In this document: positions 29,401 through 37,454 of the stretch, in pieces
How the letters are laid out: each line of letters opens with the position of its first letter
How positions within the stretch are numbered: the stretch's first letter is position 1
Notes under the pieces: model-generated
Told to the model about the DNA's origin: nothing
Database searches by the model: none
Seen by the model: only the letters and a program-made list of their open reading frames with translations
Assembly: GCF_000165125.1 (NCBI RefSeq)
Contig: NZ_AEIU01000002.1
Coordinates: 78,401 to 142,400 of the forward strand
Source of the DNA: Vibrio caribbeanicus ATCC BAA-2122
GTDB lineage: Bacteria; Pseudomonadota; Gammaproteobacteria; Enterobacterales; Vibrionaceae
Direction of reading: 5' to 3'
Length of the DNA: 64,000 bases
Position numbers and translations under genes: made by a program

Positions 29401-29574
29401 CGGTAGAGGTGCGAAATAAATGAGTATGTATTGTTAGGGTGATGCCAAAGAGCAGTATAGAAAGGTTATTTTGCCGAAGCGGCTTAATCTCATCATGGAA
29501 AGTCGTTGGGGTTAGACTCGACAAGGGCTAACACTGCCATAGTTTATAAATTGTTACACTATGGAGCGCTACTG
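29401..29574 (+). promoter_or_regulatory. Lysine riboswitch (L box) aptamer
   Basis: The conserved L-box blocks occur in order: GGTAGAGGTGCGAA (29402-29415), an AGTA loop segment near 29423, GCCGAAG near 29473, and GGAGCGCTACTG closing the structure (29563-29574). P1 forms between CGGTAG (29401-29406) and CTACTG (29569-29574). It lies upstream of an NhaC-family transporter, a known context for lysine riboswitches in vibrios and shewanellae. Confidence 0.92.
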
Positions 29575-29644
29575 TAGGGTTGGAGAGTATGTTCTTCAAC
29601 ATCATTAAACACACACAAATGTAAATAAACTCTATCTACATTCG

Positions 29645-29691
29645 TCTGCAGTAGATCTCTAACCACTTACTAATGGTTTCTGAAGATCATG
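29645..29691 (+). promoter_or_regulatory. Putative translational expression platform of the riboswitch
   Basis: CAGTAG (29649-29654) is a perfect complement to the 3' strand of P1 (CTACTG, 29569-29574), and the pairing can extend to about 10 bp with wobbles. A competing hairpin pairs AACCA (29661-29665) with TGGTT (29674-29678) and GATC (29654-29657) with GATC (29685-29688), enclosing the GAAG ribosome site before the ATG at 29689. No intrinsic terminator is seen, so control is probably at translation. Confidence 0.6.
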
Positions 29692-31290
29692 AATTTAATC
29701 GATTTTGCACAATCCCCGTTATCCCTTTTGCCTCCGCTCATTGCGTTGAGTCTAGCTATTATCACACGCAGAGTATTGTTGTCCCTAGGTGTTGGTATCG
29801 TTTTGGGAGCATTTTTACTCAACCAATACTCTCCAATTGATACACTCAAATACACGGGCTCTCAGGTCTCGAGCGTCTTTATCGAAGATGGGGGCATAAA
29901 CACTTGGAATATGAGTATTGTTGGTTTCCTTGTGTTGTTGGGAATGATGACGGCTTTACTGACACTCTCAGGTGGAACTAGAGCGTTTGCAGAGTGGGCA
30001 CAGTGTCGAGTAAAGAGTAAAAGAGGCTCAAAGCTTCTCGCTGCTTTTTTAGGTGTGTTTATTTTTGTTGACGACTATTTTAATAGTTTAGCGGTAGGGG
30101 CAATATCACGTCCGGTAACTGACAGGTTCTATGTTTCGCGAGCAAAGCTCGCCTATGTTCTCGACTCTACTGCAGCTCCTATGTGTGTCATCATGCCAGC
30201 TTCTAGCTGGGGAGCATATATTATGACCATAATCGGCGGGATTTTAGTATCACACGGTATTACGGAGTATTCAGCCCTTGGTGCTTACGTCAGGCTTATC
30301 CCTATGAATTTCTACGCAATCTTTGCGCTTCTAATGGTTTTCGCTGTTGCTTGGTTTGGTCTTGATGTTGGCAAAATGCGTGATCATGAAATTGCAGCAT
30401 CTCGTGGAGAAGGTTTCAATCAAAAACACCCAGAAGAGTTTGAGCAGGCAAGAGACCTTAATGAAGAATTAGATATCCGGGAAAGTGATGCGGGAAAGGT
30501 CTCTGATCTGATTTTACCTATCGTTATGCTAATCATTGCAATGGTTGTATCTATGCTTTACACAGGTGGACTAGCCTTAAACGAAAATGGCAAAGAGTTT
30601 ACCCTTTTAGGAGCTTTTGAAAACACAGATGTTGGAACCTCTCTCATATATGGTGGTTTAGTTGGCCTAGCCATTGCGCTAATAACGGTGGTCAAACAGA
30701 AAATTGCTCTTAAGGAAGTTGGACGTACATTGTGGATCGGTGCCAAGTCGATGTTCGGGGCGATCTTAATTCTTATCTTTGCTTGGACTATCGGATCTGT
30801 CATTGGTGATATGAATACTGGTAAATATCTCTCCACACTTGCGCATGGAAATATTTCCCCTCAGTGGTTGCCTGTCATACTGTTTCTTTTGTCTGGTTTA
30901 ATGGCATTCTCTACCGGTACATCATGGGGCACTTTTGGTATTATGTTACCAATTGCCGGTGATATGGCTGGCGCAACAGATTTGGCACTTATTTTACCTA
31001 TGCTGAGTGCTGTGCTTGCTGGGTCTGTATTCGGTGATCATTGTTCACCAATTTCTGATACAACTATTTTGTCATCGACAGGCGCTCGTTGTGACCATAT
31101 TGACCACGTAGCAACGCAATTGCCTTACTCATTATCGGTCGCTTTGATTTCATGCTGTGGCTTTATTACGCTTGGGTTGACCTCTTCAGTCGGCGCTGCG
31201 TTATTGATATCAGCCATCGCATTTATTGTTGTATGTTTTGCCATGTCATTTATGTCAAAATCAAAAATAACCCGATGTGAAGTTAAATGA
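29689..31290 (+). CDS. NhaC-family transporter, predicted lysine transporter (LysW)
   Basis: A 533-aa inner-membrane protein of the NhaC Na+/H+ antiporter family with about 11-12 hydrophobic segments. It has conserved intramembrane acidic and polar segments such as FVDDYFNSLAVG and SVFGDHCSPISDTTILSS. The family name suggests sodium/proton exchange, but the lysine riboswitch directly upstream makes lysine uptake the better prediction, as proposed for LysW proteins. The ATG at 29689 lies 7 nt or less from the GAAG of the expression platform. It is a single-gene unit closed by a terminator at 31313. Confidence 0.85.
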   Translation: MNLIDFAQSPLSLLPPLIALSLAIITRRVLLSLGVGIVLGAFLLNQYSPIDTLKYTGSQVSSVFIEDGGINTWNMSIVGFLVLLGMMTALLTLSGGTRAFAEWAQCRVKSKRGSKLLAAFLGVFIFVDDYFNSLAVGAISRPVTDRFYVSRAKLAYVLDSTAAPMCVIMPASSWGAYIMTIIGGILVSHGITEYSALGAYVRLIPMNFYAIFALLMVFAVAWFGLDVGKMRDHEIAASRGEGFNQKHPEEFEQARDLNEELDIRESDAGKVSDLILPIVMLIIAMVVSMLYTGGLALNENGKEFTLLGAFENTDVGTSLIYGGLVGLAIALITVVKQKIALKEVGRTLWIGAKSMFGAILILIFAWTIGSVIGDMNTGKYLSTLAHGNISPQWLPVILFLLSGLMAFSTGTSWGTFGIMLPIAGDMAGATDLALILPMLSAVLAGSVFGDHCSPISDTTILSSTGARCDHIDHVATQLPYSLSVALISCCGFITLGLTSSVGAALLISAIAFIVVCFAMSFMSKSKITRCEVK

Positions 31291-31312
31291 ATATCGCTCG
31301 ATTGAGATTTTG

Positions 31313-31335
31313 AGGGGGCTAATAGCCCCCTTTTT
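31313..31335 (+). terminator. Terminator of the lysine transporter gene
   Basis: AGGGGGCT and AGCCCCCT form an 8-bp stem with a 3-nt loop, followed by TTTT, 23 nt after the stop codon. Confidence 0.9.
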
Positions 31336-31440
31336 ATTTGTATATAACAAAAATTAAAAATGTTGCATTTAAGGGTTGAATTATTGTCTGGGCTTGGTTA
31401 CTGTGAAAGACAATTACAGAGAAATAAGCGAATAATCACT

Positions 31441-31485
31441 ATGCGTACATTTATGGGTAATCATCACCACCATCATATATCCTAG
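31441..31485 (+). CDS. hisL: his operon leader peptide HisL
   Basis: A 14-codon leader with five consecutive histidine codons (MRTFMGN, then HHHHH, then IS). Ribosome stalling at the His codons when charged His-tRNA is scarce would favour the antiterminator fold of the attenuator downstream. The E. coli leader has seven His codons. It is too short for routine gene calls, but the His run, the position and the following terminator make it certain in kind. Confidence 0.92.
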   Translation: MRTFMGNHHHHHIS

Positions 31486-31507
31486 TCTTTCAGGAGATGT
31501 ATGCATG

Positions 31508-31593
31508 CCTGGGAGACTAAACTCCCCGGCGTTTTAATCGTAAACAAGACAGATTTTAACCCTCGGGAGTCACTGAACTACCGAGGGTTTTTT
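31508..31593 (+). terminator. his operon attenuator
   Basis: A first hairpin pairs CC-GGGAG (31508-31515) with CTCCC-GG (31522-31529). The terminator pairs AACCCTCGG (31558-31566) with CCGAGGGTT (31581-31589) and ends in six T. It lies between hisL and hisG, the classic attenuation layout. Confidence 0.88.
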
Positions 31594-31643
31594 CGTATTT
31601 GATTGTCTTAAATATAGAGTTATAGAGTGACAGGGATTGAATA

Positions 31644-32540
31644 ATGCAAACACAACGTCTAAGAATCGCAATTCAAAAAAAAGGCCGACTCAGCAAAGAG
31701 TGCCAAACGCTCCTTAAAAAAAGTGGTGTTAAATTTAATATGATGGGTGAGAGACTCGTTGTCCACTCTCTGAATATGCCTGTTGATCTTCTTCTTGTAA
31801 GAGATGATGACATTCCTGGTTTGATTATGGATGGTGTTGTTGATCTAGGTTTTATTGGTGAAAATGAACTTGAGGAAGTTAGGCTAGAGCGTCTCGCTTC
31901 TGGAAAACAGTGTGATTTTGTTCGTTTACGTCGACTAGATTTTGGAGGCTGCAGACTTTCTATAGCTATTGATAAGGAACAAGACTATAAGAAGCCACAA
32001 GACTTAGCGAGGAAGAGAATTGCGACTACCTATCCTCAACTATTAAAAGCCTATATGGATGATATCGGTGTCCCTTTTTCAACCTGTGTACTGACAGGCT
32101 CTGTTGAGGTTGCCCCCAGAGCTGGATTGGCTGATGCCATTGCAGATCTCGTTTCAACGGGAGCCACTCTAGAAGCAAATGGGCTTAAAGAAGCGGAAGT
32201 TATTTTTGAGTCTAAAGCGATCCTCATCCAACGCTGTGGTGATTTTGATGAAGAGAAACAAAACCTGATCAATAAACTTTTAACCAGAATGCAAGGCGTT
32301 CAACAGGCTAAAGAATCCAAATACATTATGCTGCATGCACCGACAGATAAATTAGACCAAATTAAAGCCTTACTGCCGGGTGCTGAGGATCCAACAGTTC
32401 TCCCCTTATCTGCTGAGAGCAATAGAGTTGCGGTGCACTTAGTGAGTCCAGAAAATCTCTTTTGGGAAACAATGGAACAGCTTAAAGAGTTAGGGGCGAG
32501 CTCAATACTCGTGTTGCCGATCGAAAAAATGATGGGTTAA
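31644..32540 (+). CDS. hisG: ATP phosphoribosyltransferase HisG (long form)
   Basis: First enzyme of histidine synthesis, condensing ATP with PRPP; it is feedback-inhibited by histidine. At 298 aa it is the long form, with its own C-terminal regulatory domain and no need for HisZ. Visible features are [11 protein letters not shown] at the N-terminus, [11 protein letters not shown], and the PRPP loop region around [19 protein letters not shown]. It starts 50 nt after the attenuator and is followed by hisD after 5 nt. Confidence 0.97.
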   Translation: MQTQRLRIAIQKKGRLSKECQTLLKKSGVKFNMMGERLVVHSLNMPVDLLLVRDDDIPGLIMDGVVDLGFIGENELEEVRLERLASGKQCDFVRLRRLDFGGCRLSIAIDKEQDYKKPQDLARKRIATTYPQLLKAYMDDIGVPFSTCVLTGSVEVAPRAGLADAIADLVSTGATLEANGLKEAEVIFESKAILIQRCGDFDEEKQNLINKLLTRMQGVQQAKESKYIMLHAPTDKLDQIKALLPGAEDPTVLPLSAESNRVAVHLVSPENLFWETMEQLKELGASSILVLPIEKMMG

Positions 32541-32545
32541 ATATT

Positions 32546-33835
32546 ATGAAAACGATAACTTGGGCGCTAATGTCCGAAGCGGAACAAGAAAACCTATTGC
32601 AACGACCTGCCGTTTTAGAGGGTAAGAACATCGGAAACGCAGTATCTGATGTGATAGAGAGTGTTCGTTCTCTTGGTGATTCTGCTTTATTAGAATTAAC
32701 TAAGAAGTACGATAATATTGATTTGGCAACGATAAGAGTCTCCGATCAAGAAATAGAGGATGCGTCGACTCGACTTGACCCTCAGATATGTGAAGCTTTG
32801 AATCAAGCTTATAGGAATATTGAAAAATTTCACTCAGCACAGAAGAGTAAAGTCATACGTGTCGAAACCCAGCCCGGTGTTGTTTGTGAACAATTGACTC
32901 GCCCCATTCAAAGTGTGGGACTCTATATTCCCGGAGGAAGTGCACCCTTACCATCGACAGTATTAATGCTGGGTGTTCCAGCGCAGATTGCGCAGTGTGG
33001 CAGAGTTGTATTATGTTCACCGCCTCCTATTGCCGATGAAATTCTCTACGTTGCAAAGTTATGCGGAATTGATGAGGTGTATTCTATTGGGGGAGCTCAA
33101 GCGATTGCAGCTATGGCCTACGGCACTCAGACGATAGTTAAGGTAGATAAGATTTTTGGTCCCGGCAATGCTTATGTGACTGAAGCTAAACGCCAGGTCA
33201 GCAACGATTTTAGAGGAGCTGCTATCGATATGCCCGCCGGACCTTCAGAGGTTATGGTGATTGCGGATGAGTATGCGCAACCTGATTTTATCGCAGCCGA
33301 CTTGTTGAGTCAGGCCGAGCACGGTCCTGATTCACAGGTAGTTCTGGTTACGCCGTCTTCTGATCTTGCAAAAAAGGTCGTTAGTGAAGTTGCTGCACAG
33401 CTCAAAAAACTGTCTCGAAGTAATATTGCTGAAAAAGCGTTAGATTCCAGTCTTATCATCATTTCAGAATCTCTTAGTCAAGCTGTTGCTATTTCAAATA
33501 TTTATGGTCCGGAACACTTGATCATTCAAACAGAGTCTCCCCGCGAACTTCTTGGATCGATAGAGAGCGCAGGTTCAGTTTTCTTGGGTAAATGGTCACC
33601 AGAATCAGCGGGTGATTATGCATCAGGAACGAATCATGTCTTACCTACTTATGGATACACAAAGACGCACTCAAGTCTTGGATTGTCGGATTTTATGAAG
33701 CGAATGACTGTTCAAGAATTGACATCTGAAGGGCTAGAGAACTTGTCGTCGACGGTAGTTAAAATGGCCGAGGCGGAGGGGTTGGACGCTCACAAGCGTG
33801 CGGTCACTATTCGAGTAGAAGCATTAAAAAAGTGA
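32546..33835 (+). CDS. hisD: Histidinol dehydrogenase HisD
   Basis: Zinc enzyme oxidising histidinol to histidine in two NAD-dependent steps. Family segments are [31 protein letters not shown], the signature [27 protein letters not shown] and the late zinc-ligand region [10 protein letters not shown]. At 429 aa it is a normal length. It lies between hisG and hisC in the standard order. Confidence 0.97.
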   Translation: MKTITWALMSEAEQENLLQRPAVLEGKNIGNAVSDVIESVRSLGDSALLELTKKYDNIDLATIRVSDQEIEDASTRLDPQICEALNQAYRNIEKFHSAQKSKVIRVETQPGVVCEQLTRPIQSVGLYIPGGSAPLPSTVLMLGVPAQIAQCGRVVLCSPPPIADEILYVAKLCGIDEVYSIGGAQAIAAMAYGTQTIVKVDKIFGPGNAYVTEAKRQVSNDFRGAAIDMPAGPSEVMVIADEYAQPDFIAADLLSQAEHGPDSQVVLVTPSSDLAKKVVSEVAAQLKKLSRSNIAEKALDSSLIIISESLSQAVAISNIYGPEHLIIQTESPRELLGSIESAGSVFLGKWSPESAGDYASGTNHVLPTYGYTKTHSSLGLSDFMKRMTVQELTSEGLENLSSTVVKMAEAEGLDAHKRAVTIRVEALKK

Positions 33836-33841
33836 GTGGGT

Positions 33842-34882
33842 ATGAAAAAATTTGCACGTAAAAATGTTCAAGCGTTGGAGCCTTATCTATCTGCTCGAAA
33901 AATAGGAGGAGAAGGTGATGTTTGGTTAAATGCTAATGAGTCACCTTTTGATAACTCTTATAATGTACAGATAGGAGGTCTTAACAGGTACAGTGAATGT
34001 CAACCTAAAACACTGATCGGGGCTTATGCTTCTTATGCCGGCGTACGCACTGAACAAGTGTTAACCTCTCGTGGCGCGGATGAGGGCATTGACTTGTTAA
34101 TCCGTGCTTATTGTGAACCGGGTGAAGATAAGATCTTATATTGTCCTCCTACCTACGGAATGTACTCAGTGAGTGCCGAGTCAATGGGTATTGAGACAGC
34201 CTTGGTACCACTAACTCAGGAATGGCAGCTTGATTTAGACGCAATCCAAGCTAATTTACAAGCTGTTAAATTAGTTTTCGTGTGCAGTCCAAATAATCCC
34301 ACGGGTAATCTTCTCCAACGATGTGACATTATTTCTTTACTTGAGATGACACAAGATAAGGCCTTGGTTGTCGTTGATGAGGCCTATATTGATTTTTGCC
34401 CAGAAGCGTCAACGGTTGGCTTGTTAGATACCTATCCAAACCTCGTCATCTTACGTACTTTGTCAAAAGCTTTTGCATTAGCGGGATTACGATGTGGATT
34501 TACTCTAGCTAATAAAGACACCATTAATACCTTGCAAAAAGTGATTGCTCCCTACCCAGTACCAGTCCCCGTTACTGATATTGCCATACAGGCCCTATCT
34601 GAGGCTGGTTTAGCGAGAGTAAAATATCAAGTACTCGATATTTGTGCCAATCGAGCTTATTTGCAGGTTGGACTATCTATGTTGAGCGAAGTGCAAGTGT
34701 ATGAGGGGTGGGGTAATTATTTATTGGCTAAGTTTGTTGATGGCGATGCTCTATTCGAAGCTGCTTGGGACGAGGGTATTATCTTGAGAAATTCTCCTAT
34801 CGATAATTGTGTGCGCATCAGTATTGGTAATCGAGCAGAGTGCGAAAAAACACTTGAGTTTATAAGAAACTATTATCTGTGA
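33842..34882 (+). CDS. hisC: Histidinol-phosphate aminotransferase HisC
   Basis: PLP aminotransferase making histidinol phosphate. The PLP lysine is in [14 protein letters not shown]; other class I/II features are [20 protein letters not shown] and [14 protein letters not shown] at 33836 directly after the hisD stop is also open, but the ATG at 33842 gives the usual vibrio N-terminus ([12 protein letters not shown]) and 346 aa. It is followed by hisB. Confidence 0.95.
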   Translation: MKKFARKNVQALEPYLSARKIGGEGDVWLNANESPFDNSYNVQIGGLNRYSECQPKTLIGAYASYAGVRTEQVLTSRGADEGIDLLIRAYCEPGEDKILYCPPTYGMYSVSAESMGIETALVPLTQEWQLDLDAIQANLQAVKLVFVCSPNNPTGNLLQRCDIISLLEMTQDKALVVVDEAYIDFCPEASTVGLLDTYPNLVILRTLSKAFALAGLRCGFTLANKDTINTLQKVIAPYPVPVPVTDIAIQALSEAGLARVKYQVLDICANRAYLQVGLSMLSEVQVYEGWGNYLLAKFVDGDALFEAAWDEGIILRNSPIDNCVRISIGNRAECEKTLEFIRNYYL

Positions 34883-34930
34883 AATTTTAGCAATCTTTTA
34901 GATTGAATTTTGGTCAAAAAGGAAGTGGAT

Positions 34931-36004
34931 GTGGGTAAACAACAAAAAATATTATTTATCGATAGGGACGGAACATTAATAGTTGAACCTCCGGTAGATT
35001 TTCAAGTTGATCGCTTAGATAAGCTTAAACTTGAACCTTACGTCATTCCCTCTCTTATTCGTTTACAAGAGGCGGGATATCGTTTGGTTATGGTGACGAA
35101 TCAAGATGGTTTGGGTACAGCAAGTTATCCCCAAGAGACATTCGATGCTCCTCACAATATGATGATGGATATCTTCAGGTCACAAGGGATAGAATTTGAC
35201 GATGTACTCATTTGTCCGCATTTTGATAGTGATGAATGTACGTGCAGAAAACCGAAATTAGGACTGGTTCAAGATTATTTGCGTCAAGGTAAAGTTGATT
35301 TTGAAAAATCTATCGTTATCGGTGATAGGGATACTGACCTCAGGTTGGCGCAAAACATGGCACTTCAAGGAATTCAGTACCATCCAAAGAATATGAATTG
35401 GCCTGCAATAGTGAAAGCTCTGACAATAACATCCCGAACATCAGAGGTTGTGAGGACGACCAAAGAAACAGATATAAGAGTGAAAGTCGATTTGGATGAG
35501 AGTGGCGGGAGTCAAATACAAACGGGTCTGGGTTTCTTCGATCATATGTTGGATCAGATTGCGACACACGCAGGATTTAGGCTAACTTGCTTGGTTGAAG
35601 GTGATTTACACATTGATGACCACCATACTATCGAAGATACGGCACTGGCACTAGGGCAAGCACTTAAAGAAGCATTAGGTGATAAACGTGGAATTGCTCG
35701 CTTTGGTTTTAGCTTGCCTATGGATGAGTGTTTGGCTCAGTGTGCATTGGACTTATCTGGTCGTCCCTATTTAAAGTTTGAAGCAGAATTTAGTCGGGAG
35801 AATGTTGGAGATTTGTCGACAGAGATGGTCAGCCATTTCTTCCGTTCATTAACCGATACTTTGGCTTGTACTCTTCACTTATCGTCTTCAGGTGATAACG
35901 ATCATCATATTATCGAAAGTTTATTTAAAGCTTTTGGCCGAACGTTACGTCAAGCGATAAAAGTAGAAGGTTCCGCTCTTCCGAGCAGTAAAGGTGTGCT
36001 CTAA
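34931..36004 (+). CDS. hisB: Bifunctional histidinol-phosphatase / IGP dehydratase HisB
   Basis: Fusion of an N-terminal HAD-type histidinol phosphatase (FIDRDGTL with the nucleophile aspartate, and the [14 protein letters not shown] zinc loop) and a C-terminal imidazoleglycerol-phosphate dehydratase ([24 protein letters not shown]). AGGA at 34920-34923 points to the GTG at 34931 (357 aa), though in-frame TTG and GTG codons lie upstream. The enterobacterial/vibrio-type fusion is intact. Confidence 0.95.
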   Translation: MGKQQKILFIDRDGTLIVEPPVDFQVDRLDKLKLEPYVIPSLIRLQEAGYRLVMVTNQDGLGTASYPQETFDAPHNMMMDIFRSQGIEFDDVLICPHFDSDECTCRKPKLGLVQDYLRQGKVDFEKSIVIGDRDTDLRLAQNMALQGIQYHPKNMNWPAIVKALTITSRTSEVVRTTKETDIRVKVDLDESGGSQIQTGLGFFDHMLDQIATHAGFRLTCLVEGDLHIDDHHTIEDTALALGQALKEALGDKRGIARFGFSLPMDECLAQCALDLSGRPYLKFEAEFSRENVGDLSTEMVSHFFRSLTDTLACTLHLSSSGDNDHHIIESLFKAFGRTLRQAIKVEGSALPSSKGVL

Positions 36005-36010
36005 GAGGTC

Positions 36011-36628
36011 ATGATGGAAAATACAAAAGTGGTTATCATTGACACAGGTTGTGCCAATATATCGTCGGTAAAGTTTGCGATTCAGCGTTTGGGTTACGAG
36101 GTGACGATCTCAAATCAGCCAAGTGTCGTTCTCGGTGCGGATAAATTATTTTTACCTGGTGTTGGTACAGCCAGTGAAGCGATGCAAAACCTACAAAATT
36201 TAGACTTGGTCGATTTGGTTAAAAAAGTCGATAAGCCATTACTGGGAATATGTTTAGGGATGCAGTTACTTGGATCTTTTTCACAAGAAAGAGCACGGAG
36301 CGCGTTGCAAAAAGTGCCTTGTCTTGGGCTCTGTTCGGGTGAAGTCAATTTACTGGATACTGGCTCACTACCTTTACCTCATATGGGGTGGAATACTGTT
36401 GATGCTGTAGAGGGCCATCCTCTTTTTAAAGGAATTGCCAAAGACAGCTACTTTTATTTTGTTCACAGTTTTGCGATGCCAATTGGAGATTATACAGTGG
36501 CGAAAAGTCAATATGGTCAACCTTTTAGTGCTGTTATCCAACAGGGAAACTTTTATGGTGTTCAGTTCCACCCAGAACGTTCATCGAAAGCAGGTCTGCA
36601 GCTAATTAAAAACTTTCTAGAGTTGTAA
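36011..36628 (+). CDS. hisH: Imidazole glycerol phosphate synthase subunit HisH
   Basis: Glutaminase subunit that channels ammonia to HisF. Class I amidotransferase triad residues are visible: the nucleophile cysteine in [10 protein letters not shown], and the histidine and glutamate in VQFHPERSS. The start is ATG 36011 or the adjacent ATG at 36014. Its obligate partner hisF is not present in this window, which is the odd point of this operon. Confidence 0.95.
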   Translation: MMENTKVVIIDTGCANISSVKFAIQRLGYEVTISNQPSVVLGADKLFLPGVGTASEAMQNLQNLDLVDLVKKVDKPLLGICLGMQLLGSFSQERARSALQKVPCLGLCSGEVNLLDTGSLPLPHMGWNTVDAVEGHPLFKGIAKDSYFYFVHSFAMPIGDYTVAKSQYGQPFSAVIQQGNFYGVQFHPERSSKAGLQLIKNFLEL

Positions 36629-37375
<747 letters not shown>

Positions 37376-37397
37376 AGGCAACTAATCTAAATTGACA

Positions 37398-37433
37398 TTA
37401 TTCCCCCAAGTAAAAAATACTTGGAGGGAATAA
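37398..37433. repeat. Long inverted repeat after hisA at the edge of the island
   Basis: TTATTCCC plus CCAAGTA (37398-37412) pairs with TACTTGG plus GGGAATAA (37418-37433), with one bulged A and an AAAAA loop, giving about 15 bp. It lies between the convergent ends of hisA and the hybrid kinase gene. It could be a bidirectional terminator, although no strong T run follows, or a scar at the island junction. Confidence 0.6.
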
Positions 37434-37454
37434 AGCACTCAGGATAGTACTTTC

